From the NCBI GenBank assembly GCA_032209605.1, contig JASFXZ010000001.1, positions 29,144,619-29,208,618 on the forward strand: DNA of 64,000 nt, given 5' to 3'. Both the position numbers and the translations under genes were made by a program. The stretch comes from Mactromeris polynyma. Lineage: Eukaryota > Mollusca > Bivalvia > Venerida > Mactridae. Shown in pieces: positions 44,775 to 57,698 of the stretch. The notes below the pieces were generated by a model. It was not told the origin of the DNA. It did no database searches and was given only the letters and a program-made list of their open reading frames with translations. Numbering within the stretch: the first letter of the stretch is position 1; every line of letters starts with the position of its first letter.

Positions 44775-47700
44775 ATGCTTAAAACGTTATCGAAGCAGCG
44801 AAAATGGTGGAGACAAACATTGGGAATAACTTCATTTATGATTTTTATGACGTTAATGAGTTTGTATACTTTTGGAACAAACGAGAAACGCGACCAGAAA
44901 TTGGAGGCTCTGCGATTTGAATTTGATTCCTTGGTGGAGAAACATAATGCAGTAAACAATGATCTCATCAAACTGATTGTAAGTAACAGTGTTTTGATAA
45001 AACATCTTCATTTAAGGCGATAGCCTTGCCATGTGTTTTGACAAGTGTAATAATATACACATTTATGGATTCACTCTATACACTGTATAGTAAATTTGTA
45101 CATGTAGAATGACTGTTTTACTGTCCGGTAAATGCACAAAAAAATTCTGTTTTTGGAAAGGAGAGAATATTTATTAGCTGATGCTATCGAGTTTTTTCCC
45201 CAAAATTATATCAATAAAAATATTTAAAAAACTAGATTTTCCGTACTCACCCCTTGTTTCTGTTGTTGTTATTTTGGATTAAAAACTTAATTTTAAGTTG
45301 TTTTGAAAAAAATCTCGGTAGCATGAGGTAGATTTGATTAATATCGTTGTATACATGTGTGTTTTTTGCAAAATTTACTCTTGTGCAATTAGCCTGTTTA
45401 GCGGACCAACATGTACAATTTGACAGTACCAACAGTTCAAATAACTTCATTATTTTTCAACATTTAAAAAATATAGATGTATTAGTTGAAGGACTGGATA
45501 ACGATAAAACAGTATGCATTTCATCTTGCTATAATATGTACATGTAATTTCCAAAATATCGCTTAAAAGCAAATATGGCTATTTTCTAGGGTATATATCA
45601 CCTAAAATACTTTACAAACGCCATCGTTAAAAAGATGTTTGCTAGCGACTTCTTCATCCACATTACAGTAAAACTTCGAAACCTCGAACTGCCGTCGGAC
45701 CTAGCAATTAGTTCGAGTCATCTACTGTTCGAGGCATCTACGGTATACGCGTATATATCCTAACTGACAGTCGCCGGTGCAAGTGTACTAAGCATGTTGA
45801 ACACACGTTTTGTTTTCATAGTGAATGCACGTCACAGCATTATTCATAATAATAATAATTAAAAAAGAAATGAAAGGAATGCAAAAATGATTCCCTGTGT
45901 GAACATATTCTCTTTCGTTATTCTTGTACGCATGAATTATCTGTCACATAGTACATGTACAATGGAAGGTCCATAATCCGGAAACGCCCAGTCCGGAAAT
46001 TTCCTGTAAACGGACAATTTTCTCGATCTCGGTTTAGTTCTTCCAATACGACATACAAAAAAAATCTCCCACAGCCCGGAACGAATATTTCTGTCCGGAT
46101 TGTTATTTTACATGTAAAAAAACCCTCCGTAAACCGGACGATAATTTTTCGCAAAAATACGTCAGATCGTATAATGACTGAGAATTGAGAGAAGGTATAA
46201 TACTTTTAATTGTCTCTATGAATAAAGACCATTAGACTTTATCATCGTATGCATTCCGTTTTGATGGAAACAATGTAAGACCGAATACGAGGTGTACTTA
46301 ACTTAAACATTGGAAAACATTGGATGTGAGCGCAGAAAAAGGCCCATTAGGTACACAAATCACAGTACAAATGTTTTACCCTTTATCATTATTTTACTCT
46401 ACGAAAAATCTTTTGAAATGAAGCTATGGTGCATAGTTTCCAAGTATGGCGTTTTCAAAATACATCGTACTAAGTTTGTCAGGTTTTATGGACGGTATAA
46501 CGTTGCGAAACACACATACTTAATTTCAGCTATGTTTGAAATCATTTGACCTGTTGAATGATTCATTGAATTACTTGCTTGAGATTGATATATCCACCTT
46601 ATTCAGTGAAACTATCAAAATATAAATAAATTTAAAAAAAATATCTAATACATTTTCTTAGTGCAGTGCAATTTTGCTGTAATTTCTACATCTATTTAAG
46701 AATGAACTGTAGGTCAAAAGTTAATTATATATAATGTTTTAATTAAACGAGATGCGTCTATAGCGGTGCATATACTAAAGAATCAACTTTCTACAATTTC
46801 TATAACGAATAAATAAATTATACTGCTAATTTACATTTGAAAGAATTCAAATACCAACCAATCTTTAACACTGCATGTATTTTGCTTATCGCATCTTCCT
46901 TTTATGAAAGGATCATAAATATGTTGGTCCCTTATAACTTATGATTTTGGGCCATAAATTGAATCTTCAAGTTTACATAAATTTTGTTAAATATTGTAGC
47001 TTAAATAACTCTGCAAAGTATGAAAGAATGTATTGCCTACGGACATTCAATTCAATCTCTTCTAATCCGAACTTTATAGTTTGTCCGAAGGGTGTTCGGA
47101 TTAGGGAGTTTCCACAACTGTCAAGTAATTATCACGAAGTGCGAACAACATGTGTCGCCAATCTTACCCGTCAACAAATATAAGTATATTAAGCGGTCAA
47201 TGAAAGGTGTGAATTATTGTACTGTTCGACCTATCTGTGGTGAACAATGAATGCAATGATAGCTAGGGACCTCAAATCCTGTTCGAGTGTTCGACCTATC
47301 TCTGTTCGAGTGATCTACTGTTAGAAAATATGAAATAAGAAGGGGTTTCGTCGGGAATTAAGAACCTGTTCGAGGTATCTACTGTGTTCGAGCCAAAACT
47401 GTTCGAGGTTTCGAAGTTTAACTGCATCATGGGTTTGTAGGTGTGTTGATTTTTAGACATGTTATTATAGTTTAGTATTGATATTCGTATATCCTAGGCG
47501 TTATTTTTCTTTCCAGGATAACCGCAACTCGTTCGAAACAAATGAAAGGAAGAAAAGGTCAGCTAGAGAACCATTTTCTACAGACTATTACTCGGGTATG
47601 TGTTGACAGATACAAAGATTTACAACAATTGTGTAACTATTTGAATGGTTAATAAAATGTTCACGCCAAGCTGCCTGTTGCAAATTATTATACATATACA

Positions 47701-49508
47701 TGACAAGTACCATTGACTTGCGATTCTCTTATGATTTCGTGACAATCTCCTGCGGTCTGCGCCACCCGTTTCGCGTACAAGCGATAAGTATTCATGCGTG
47801 CCATGTAGATATTGTCCGACTATAGTAAGTTAATATGTTTTGTGTTTCAGCTCTGGGTGGAGCAGTGTATGTGAGATGGGGTAGAACGACATGTCCAGTA
47901 GAAAATGAGACAGAGCTGGTGTATAAGGGTAATGATAGCAAACATGTTTGTTGTAGTAATATATTTGAGCGTAATTAATATTCCACGATTACATGTTCCG
48001 ATGTAACTTCGGACAATTGTGTTCCGATCTAGGATAGTTATAGGCACATAGTTACGCTGTTTGTTTCTTTCTTTTACTGGGGTTAACACCACTTTTTCTA
48101 TTTTACGCGGCGGTCAGATGACCTAACCAGTTTTCCTGAAATGATTAATCAAGCAGAACTGACTTACCTTACGCATGCAGCTGCCAACTTCTCCACATGA
48201 ATAAGAGGTTGAGGACGAACGACCGTAGCTAAATGCCCCATAAAGACACGGCTTGCATTGGCCGGGAATCGAACCCGAACCTCCAGGGAATTAGTCCAGC
48301 GCTCTAACGGGGCGGCTAACAAACCAGTTCAGGGATAAAACCATATTCAGAAGTTATGTTATACACGAATTGCTAACCGTTAAAGATTTAATTTGCCGAC
48401 AACCAAACGAATCAGATGCTTTACATATAACTCCCAGTCCGGTTAACTCAGTCAGTAGCCACTCTGATGGTCATTGGTTCCAATCCCGGATGAAGCGTTT
48501 GTTCTCCGCGACACTTTGATTGAAGATAATATATGGACATATAAAGTCAATTTGCCTGCAGTGATGACGGGATGTTGACTTATTGGGGGTAGATGAGGCT
48601 AGATCAGTGATACCGGAACACTGGTTTGGTCAACTAACTGCCGTACTTAACAGAAATACTGTTTCAAAATGGTGGAATACATCGATACAATAACAGAGTT
48701 TCATGGGAAAAATATGAAGCCCAAATATCGAGCGGAATTGAAAAATACAGTAAATAGTATACACATGCAGTGTCTCAAACGCCGAACCAGCAACGAGCGT
48801 AGCTTTAACTTAAATATCGTCGAAATTTTCATATATCACCATTATACGTAAGATTTATAAAGGTGACCATTGATTGTAAATTGACTGAAAATATCAATCC
48901 TGAAGACCAAAAATCTACAAAGTTATCATTACTTTTCCTGAAAAGTTACAATTTTGCAGGTTCGGCATTTTTAAACTGTGCCATCGATATGCTTTATATT
49001 CCATGTATACATTTAAGGTATAGCTGGTGGCAGTTACTATGGGCATGAGGGCGCCGCTACAAATGTACAGTGTCTACCGAGTGTTCCCGAGTGGGGGCGC
49101 TTTGAAGACGGAAGCACTGGCCATGCGTTCATGTACGGCATGGAGTATGAGGACAACATGGATAACATATTGCAACATTCAAATATCCAAGGATCGCTTA
49201 TTCAGCAGAATGTACCTTGTGCCGTATGTCGAAATAAGGTTCGACCTAGCTCCTTGATGATTCCGGGAAAATTCAGTTGTTTTGAGGGTTGGAATTTCGA
49301 GTATCGAGGATACATAATGGCTGGTCACCACACCCACAAAGCAGGAAGTCAGTACATCTGCCTTGATGAAACTCCGGAAGCCGATCCAGCTGGATATCGT
49401 GACGAAAATGGAGTATTACTGTACAGAGTTGAAACAATATGTGGCTCACTACCCTGTCCACCTTATGTAGCAAACCGTGAACTCGCCTGTGTTGTATGCA
49501 CCAAATAA
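44775..49508 (+). CDS. Gene C: short-chain collagen C4-like protein
   Basis: Exons 44775-44978, 47517-47595, 47851-47928, 49018-49508; 283 residues, open throughout. Same architecture as gene A: basic N-terminus, membrane segment, coiled coil, RKKR site (here preceded by NE), NET sequon, ten-cysteine domain ending CVVCTK. Differences include SYYGHEG for SLYTHEG at the start of exon 4, EDG for DDG, and MAGHHTHK. Intron 1 is enlarged to 2538 nt by a Tigger-like transposon (45666-47424); the other copies have 774-783 nt. All splice sites are kept, so the gene may be functional, but its promoter is altered. Confidence 0.82.
45666..47424. mobile_element. Tigger/pogo-like element in intron 1 of gene C
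   Basis: 1759 bp, starts CAGTAAAACTTCGAAACCTC after TA and ends with the inverse, the right TA mutated to CA. The empty site is seen in A, B and D (CACATTATTATGGG). It includes secondary small inverted-repeat pieces (near 45955-46150 with TCCGGAAA motifs, and 47045-47115 with TAATCCGAAC). No transposase is seen; the open frames inside are not recognisable. Confidence 0.75.
48060..48316 (-). repeat. tRNA-derived SINE in intron 3 of gene C
   Basis: Same ancestral insertion as 8200-8453. Confidence 0.75.
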
Positions 49509-49635
49509 ACAGGCACTGGGGAATATTATCAGACAACATTAAACTGGCGTTCATTGATCCTCTTTGTGCCCTGTCGCCATGCTCGTCAAGGGGCATATAA
49601 TTATATATACTATACTATACTATATTATGTACATA

Positions 49636-49803
49636 CAGTAAAACATAAAAAAATACGACCACCCTTGGGACCCTTGAAAAGTGGTCTTATTATTGAGGTG
49701 GTCTTAATATTGTGGTTGAATAAAGAGCAAAATAGGACAAATGGACTTGAAGATTGTGTTCTTAATTTTGAGGTGGTCTTGTTATTGAGGTGAGGCTTTA
49801 CTG
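49636..49803. repeat. MITE, CAGTAAAACCTC family
   Basis: Counterpart of 9467-9635; ends GAGGCTTTACTG before TA. Confidence 0.7.
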
Positions 49804-49953
49804 TATATCATATATTATATTGCATTCAATCCCATAACTACAGACATACATACATATATGTCTCCACGAGCAATAGTCTAATCTGTAAATTAATTGTTTA
49901 CGCTGAAGTCATTGCATGGTCAAAATCGAAATATATGTGACACACGTTGATTA

Positions 49954-50128
49954 CAGTAAAACCTCAAGTATACGAACACCCTTTGGACCGTTGAAAAATG
50001 GTATTATTATTGAGGTGGTCTTAATATTAAGATTGAATAAAGAGCAAAACAGAGGAAATGGACTTATAATGTTTTCTAATTTTGAAGCGGTCTTATTATT
50101 GAGGTGGCCTTTAAGTGAGAGTTTTTTG
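49954..50128. repeat. MITE, CAGTAAAACCTC family
   Basis: Counterpart of 11488-11661. Short open frames on both strands here come from the palindrome. Confidence 0.7.
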
Positions 50129-50272
50129 AATTCAATAAAAACTGACACACAAGCGTTCATTATACAAATGAATGTAACATCATACGATTCAATAACAATA
50201 AATAATAACATATCGATTAGTGTCAATTTTTGACAATATAGTAGAGAAAAAGGAAAATCTGCTACGACAATA

Positions 50273-50440
50273 TTGCAGACGACATCATGTATTGCCTACG
50301 GCAGACCGGTATTGACATTCACATTTCGTCATTTCTCTCCTAAAATTATTGAATTCGCGAAATTCACGATTTCTACTTCAAGAAATCAATATTTCCAAGA
50401 AGAGAAGTAATGAAATGTGAATGTCACCATCGGTGTTCCG
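50273..50440. repeat. Single minisatellite unit plus hairpin element
   Basis: One 23-bp unit (50273-50306) followed by the hairpin described at 15865. Confidence 0.75.
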
Positions 50441-51375
50441 TATATACCTGATATGCTGCACATAGCAAGGCACAACCCTGTCCGAATGGATGACTAGTGT
50501 ATAGGAAAGACTACATGCATAGATTACTAAATTTCTTAAACCAGATTACTGTTAAACAGTTTGATAGGTTTAGTTATTTATGAAGACAAATGCAATACTT
50601 TATTCATATTATAAAGTATCCCAGCAAACACCTGACGTCAATACAACGTTGGCCTAACGTTGGATTTGGGTCATGACGTCACCGACCACAATCCAACGTA
50701 GCGTTGAATAATCGTCGGAAGCGTGTATAAATTTTCATCTGATATATAGATCTATATGGTTACCATAATGTTATACAATTAGTAGTATCTAACCTCTACC
50801 ATAATAATAAAACTGTGAATTATTACAGATATTTGTCATAATGTTTTATTTAAAGGGACTCGACTCCAGATTCTAAATTGCAAAAATAATAAATTGTTTC
50901 AAAAACCTATTTTTATCGTCTTGTTCGTTCGATGACAGTAAAATAATATAATTGAATGATTAACATGATCGAAAAGTAATGAAATTACGCCAGTTTTTTA
51001 CATTTTTCCTTCGCAAATCTACTGCGTTACTAACGGTATACAAATTAATCAAAGGACTGAAGGTCCTGAGAGGCGCTTCCAAGGCCAGAAAGTACGTTTT
51101 CCATATCATTGGAAGGTGAATATTTTCAATAAATAAACAAGCGCAAAACACCATCGCTGCATAGTGAGGTATATGTGTAGTAATTTGATCATCCCCCAAT
51201 AAAGGACAACGTAAGGTCAATATATTTAGATCTGTTTTTTTTATGTTTGACCTGTTTGTGTGACCTTAACCTTTTTGCTACAGACACGGAACTTGCACGA
51301 TAAATGAGGTCACCATGGTGAACATTGGTGCAAAGGAATTCGGAAATCCCAAATAAATAAGATGTTTTCGACTCA
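50441..51375. other. Duplicated noncoding block
   Basis: Counterpart of 16016-16912, with the longer AACGTTGG repeat as in unit B. Confidence 0.45.
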
Positions 51376-54165
51376 TTCTTTTGACATTTGACCTCCAATC
51401 TGACCCTTCAGCTACAAACATTGGTCTTGAGCATGACATGCCATCTAATCATTGCAAACATTTATGCCACGTTATTTCAAAATCCCTCAATAAACATATG
51501 GTTGGTCTATAATGTAGGTCAAAATCAATAATATACAGCTACGCCGTAAAGACACATACCATCATTATCTTGTGTGCACTTATATCTATACAATTTGTGA
51601 AATGGTAATCTTGCCAAAAGTGAATCTCATGATTCTGCAAAATTAACGCTTGCGGAAAACATACAAAAACGATTTTAACAAAAGAGAAAGAATAATCGAG
51701 AGGACGTTTTATTCCAATGTTACACAGCAGGTTCTACATGTTGTAGTTATTACTGACCATTTATGCATCAACCTATGTTGAAATTAATTTGTTTCAATTA
51801 CACTTACTTTGAATTGAGGTTGAAATTTGTAAAAAAATACCTTCCAAAAGTACTTTCAGTACTTTGATCATAATATGATCAGCAATGAGAGTTTTGGTCC
51901 AAATGGGATATCTGGGCGAAAATGAGTTATTTGCATATTCTTGTGCTTCGACCTCCGTAGAATGACCAGAAATGGTCCATTTTTGGAATAGACCCGTTCC
52001 TATGGAAAAGAAATTGATTTCAGTAACATCACCATAACAACCAAATGCAGAATATTTCAGTTTTTATTGTCATTTATTGACAGATAATTAATAACATATT
52101 TCCACAACACAACAGTTTTTACCATGAAATTTGTTATATACCTGCATTATTTATATACGTTAATTGTTTCTGTGATCTTAATACAAAAAATCCATAATTA
52201 TGCCCACAATATCATTCTTACAAGGATTTCAATAATATCTATGTCAAGATATTAACGAGAAACAATGTTTTTAACAGTTTTAATGAAAATGAATGTATTA
52301 ATATCTATTAATTTGTCTGCTTCGAAGTGTAAATTCGACATGATAGCGTCGAAATAGCTCTAAATTTGTAGCAAAATTGGGTGAAAGAGGTTATGCAAAA
52401 GTATCAAACAAATCCTTCAATCCAGATAGCTCATCCTAATCCAAAGACAACAATGTAAATCTGGCGATGGATTTCCATTTTTTTTTGTATAATACGGAAA
52501 TGAAAATTAGACAAATATGGTTGCTATGGTAACCAAATTAAAAAAACAACAACATAAAAAACATCAAAATATTACTGTTTGAACAACAAATGTTATGCAA
52601 ATACAGTTTAATGCAACTATAATCCCCATTGGTTTATTACAAAGTACTTCCTAGCATTAAATTGTATAAGTTTTCATAAATGATCACAATAGGCACATCC
52701 CGGACAATCAAGTTTCATCAAGTTTTTACTAGATCTTCTACAAGTTACAATAACTTGAACTTAGATATATGTGATAATATATACAAAGTAAACATTTTAA
52801 AGCAAAAATTTAATAGTCAGTGAACCTAAGCATACAGAACTGTATCATAAAAAGTGAATAGAATTTTTGAGATTTTTTTCTCAACATAAATCAGTGTATA
52901 ACCAGATTTGACTTCCGCCGACTGATGTGACTTCTACAGAGGGAAGCGTTCCAAACAGGTGAGTAGTGGTGTCCAATTTCTGACCAATAATTCGTAATTT
53001 CGATCTTTCTGTAGGATCTTATATCGTCTGAACGACGGTGAATGTCTAAATTTACTATAAAAACAATACAAAGCGATATCGTTGCGGAATAAAGCTTGTA
53101 TCGTCCGTTTAAATTTGACATTTAGAAAAAAGTGTAAAAAATGCCTTAAAATGCTAAACTTTAAACGTTTTTGCGGTAAAATTGAATAGTTTTACTCCAT
53201 ATATCAGAACATATATCATTTACGAACATTTCTAGCAAGTTGCAAGTCTGTGTCGGTGCTCTTAAACCGACGTGTTATCCTTCCAAAGGGACCCTGGTAT
53301 GCACACATATGATGACTTTTACCACAGAGGGTATTTTGCAATGATGACGTTGCCGGCTGAGGATGGACAAGTATGGATGCCAATTTCGGCCGAGGAAAAC
53401 ACTTCATAAAACGCTTTTCTAATCGTTTTTATACCCGATAGAGCAAGGAATGCTTAGAAGAATCAATGCTAATCGCCAACGATTAATAAAGGCGTTCTTC
53501 GACGCCATGCACGTTTGCGATTCATTGATATTCATTTTTGATAGTCATTCGGTTCAACCAGAAATGGCATGAATGCTTTAGAAGTGAATGTATGCATATA
53601 ATTCCTTCTAGATGTTCTCCATATAATATCTGAAGTGGGTCGGTGTACTTTCAATGCTTTATCTAGATATTTCCATATAGTTTCATCCCCTATTTTATAC
53701 ATATCATAGAACCAAAAAGAATCTTTTGCAATTCAACTCTATATAAGTCTATATTTCAAAGTTATACTTATGACAGACAGTCTGAAAACATAAGTCAACT
53801 TTTTGTAAACTTAGATGGTTATAAACCAATAAGGCTGCACTCATACAGTACAGACAACAATAAATCATATTATGTATTTGACTTTCCAAAACATTCTTAA
53901 GTAGTTACCTACTCAGGCTGAGTGACCGTAAGTATCTACTTATCGCACAGATGTGTTATTAACACATTGCATAGTTTCGATGGGCCTTATCCGGGTTTTT
54001 ATCAAGTCTGGATGTGGAATGCGGCGCTCAAACCCAATACTTACTCACAAATCGCTTAATTACCATACACTCTCAAAGAAAATGGACCAAAAAAAGAATA
54101 TTCAGCGCTCCTAGACATTTTCATGCAGTTTCCAGTTTTTCAATATCAGAATAATAGGAGTAAAT
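51376..54165. other. Block X, second copy; no gene recognised
   Basis: Close match to 16913-19640. Open frames at 52891-53121 and 53216-53407 (minus) are broken or absent in the other copy. Confidence 0.5.
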
Positions 54166-54328
54166 TTTGTGAGTTGAGATTCGAGTCCTGAGTGTAAGTA
54201 ACCGTTATAAACCAACGTACGCTTAAAATCTTGCAGGAATTGTTATATAAAGCTGTTTTCCATTTCTTCTTCTACGTGTACTAATCTTGCAAAGGAATGT
54301 TTGGCACAGAACTCCTGTCAAATAAGTA

Positions 54329-54523
54329 CAGTAAAATCTCACATAAAGACCACCTCAATAAGAAGACAACCTCAATAAGAAAACCATCTCAAAATTAAAA
54401 CCACACTTTTCAAGTCCGTTTTCAATGTTTTGCTCTTTATTCAACATCAATATTAAGACCACCTCGAAAAGAAAACCAGTTTTCAAGTGTCCCAATGGTG
54501 GTCTTATTATTGAGGTTTTATTG
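54329..54523. repeat. MITE, CAGTAAAATCTC variant
   Basis: Paralogue of 19826-20020 and 31628-31824. Confidence 0.75.
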
Positions 54524-55659
54524 TAGATAGATAGATTTATTTCTGTATCATATATACATGGTAATAAGAGCAACTTGTTTCATTAAAAACACACATACGT
54601 TATAAAAACCATGCCACCCACATCCGTACTAAGGATTACACAATAAGGAGAAAATATCCCTTATTTCCACTGTGGTCCTTGTCATGGATGGTGTGACATA
54701 GAGAGGCATGAAACTTCTATCACAGGCAAAACATTGTAATTCTATCACAGACAATACTATTGAAAGACAATTATATTTTGAAATAACAGTGATAAGCCAA
54801 TTATAATGTGAATTAAAAATAGAAAAGAGCAGAATAACAGAATATTGCTTTTGATTTATGAATTGAATGGGAAACTATGACATAAAATGCTTAAACACAC
54901 AGATATGCGCTTGTACATTATTATCGATAAAAATACCTATATAAGTAACTTGAATATGGAATTTGATAAGCATTAATTTTGCATTTTCATCAAATGCTTT
55001 TACAAAGTTAAGTATCATCATGTTGTGCAGTGTAGGACTACTCAAGTGGCAACCAACTCGCACCGATGTGAAATTTCTTTTACACATTCACCCTGACCAC
55101 GGAAAAAAAGGTTTTTAGTATACATGTTTAGTTGTTCATTGACAAACGAACATGGCAAGAAAACCAGTTGAGTTTTGTTGAAAGTTTACATGTTGAAGTT
55201 AGTGATATAGCCAGTACGAGGGAGAGCTTATTGAAGTTTTACATTGTGACGTGGATTTGGTCAATACAACATCAAGAAAACAGACGGATACGGTCAGATT
55301 ACAGTAAAACAGTACGCTTTTCTCGAATCATTGGACAAACTGTAGTATTTTAGGTCAAACTCTCATTAGTCGTACAAGAAACATATATGATCTGGCACTG
55401 GGTACATCGCTTCTTTAGATATGTATAATTTCAGACAAATAAACTGACTATCTCAACACTCCATATATATTCAACATTAAAAGCCGTACATGCCGTAAAT
55501 ACCATACTTTTTTCCGTACCGGTCAGCACCAAACTTGAACATCTAGCATTGAATGTGTCCATGGTGACTAGACGTTGGAGTACTTGTTTGAGTCGTATGA
55601 TAGAAGTGATGAAGATGAAGAATTCACGCATATATAACTGGCTTATAAGCTTATCAAAC
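54524..55659. other. Duplicated noncoding block with a 2-kb deletion
   Basis: Matches 1007-1495 and then, from about 55018, 3567 onwards. The lectin exon and the 74-bp satellite present in other units are missing here. Confidence 0.6.
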
Positions 55660-56333
55660 AAAAAATGTTAGTTAGTCTTAACTCTCTTTTTTTTTCAGTA
55701 ATTAATACAATGTGGTCAGTCACCCTACCCAGTTTTCTTGAAATTAGTTATCAACCCGTACTAACATGCCCTTCCCTAAAGCAGCTGACAACTTCTCCAT
55801 CTGAATCAGAGATGGATAACAAATGACCGTACCCAAATCTCACGGGAGGAAATATCCTGTCCCAACCGGGAATCGAACCTGGCCATCCAGGATGATAGCC
55901 CGGTGCACTACAAACTCGGTTCATGACCGTACCCAATTGTCACTGGAGGATATAGCCTTTTCCGACCGGGAATCGAACCTGGACATTCACGATGATAGCA
56001 CGGCGCACTACTAACTCGGTTCATGACCGTACCCAATTGTCATGGGAGGATATAACCTGTCCTAACCGGGAATCGAACCTGGACATCCAGGATGATAGCC
56101 CGGCGGTCTACTGACTGGGTTCATGACCGTACCCGATTGTCACGGGATAATATAGCCTTTTCCGAACGGGAATCGAACCTGGACATCCAGGATGATAGCC
56201 CGGCGCACTACTAACTCGGTTCATGACCGTACCCAATTGTCACGGGAGGATATAGCCTGTCCTCACCGGGAATCGAACCTGGACATCCAGGATGATAGCC
56301 CGGCGCACTACTAACTCTGCTCACCGGGCATGG
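55660..56333 (-). repeat. SINE with five tandem tRNA-like heads
   Basis: B boxes near 55869, 55969, 56070, 56170 and 56271; the outer head has the GAGC start of GCCCGGTGAGC. Confidence 0.8.
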
Positions 56334-57567
56334 CTGTATCCTATATGTAGGTCTATAAACAAGCAACATGCTATTTTCCATTACCATTCATATATCAATA
56401 TTGTACATACATGACAAAGATAAAAAATGAATCAATTTTAAACAGGAAGAGTTGTGATTTCTGTAGCGTAACAAGGGGAACATTGTTAGTGGCCAACGTG
56501 TTGTTGTTTGTGAGCATACGATCTTGCCGTTGGTCCATTTCTAAAGAGCATTATTAAGAGGTTACTTATTCAAACCCCTTAGTACACTTAAAAATAATAA
56601 TTGACAATTATAATCCTGAAGTTACACCAATAAATGGGCCATGTACTTAGACAATAAGGTCAATCAAAATTGTTCATTCATCATGGTAAATCAGTGTCCA
56701 TGGACCTCCCTGGTTGATTGGTTATCCTCGCGGACTTCTAATCACTCGCGGCTTCGGGTACGAAACCATCCCAGAATGAAGGATTTACGAGTATAAGTGA
56801 GGATGCCAGCCAGCTGGCTTACGGCGGGTCGGTGGTTCTACTCAGGCCTACGTATCACCGTAATAGCTAGAAAATGTACCACATAATAGCTACTGTTTTT
56901 TGTAACTTAAAGCCCATTTCAAAAACAAGTAATCTCTTTAAAAAAAGATAAACGGCGTAGATGATGTCTTCCCGTATGTTAAATGAAATAATGTTTTTGA
57001 TAAGACAGGTCCATGATTATAGTATACATAGATCAAAGTTAAATTTGACCCTCACCCTGTATATGCTGTTTTCTCGAAGATTCGTGCCCCATAGCAGAAA
57101 AGTCATTGCAAGTTCATTTTGACATTTTACGCGTGAAAATAGTATCTACAGGTAATTATTTACATGTCATATTGTATATTTGGGGGCAAAAGAGATATAA
57201 CACTCTGGTGATGACACCTAGGCTCTGAAAATATTAGTAATCGTGGGGATTTTTACAACTTAAGTGCTCAGCTTAAAACACACAGTTGATAAGAAAAAAG
57301 TTAAACTTCGACTTTCAAATGTTTTATTATTAAATAAGAAGGTCGAATCTTCGAATATTCGTTCGGAAGGTTGACCGAATACTCGAATACCAAAATTGCC
57401 TTTCGTTGACATCCCTAATATTAAGATTAAAATGCATGGTGGAGACATATGTTTGAATCGTGAGTACTTGAATCAATGAGCACACAGCAAACAAATAATT
57501 TTTAAGGAAGTCTCAAATGTTCATTTAATGTGTTATAATTTATAAACCACTCATCTGTCTGGTCTTT
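56334..57567. other. Upstream region of gene D, no gene seen
   Basis: Matches 5263-6538 of unit A better than units B and C. One arm of the unit A palindrome is present at about 56999-57044; the other arm is deleted. Confidence 0.45.
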
Positions 57568-57613
57568 GATTGGATGAACGCTACGTCAATATGCTTGCGC
57601 ATGCGTATTAAAG
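57568..57613 (+). promoter_or_regulatory. Likely core promoter of gene D
   Basis: GATTGG 57568-57573, TGCGCATGCG 57596-57605, TATTAAAG 57606-57613. Confidence 0.5.
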
Positions 57614-57698
57614 AACGGACGTTTATACACTTGAATGATCATTTGTTCATTATTAACGACTTACCTTACGGTCAAACTTTGAACTAAAACATTACAAA

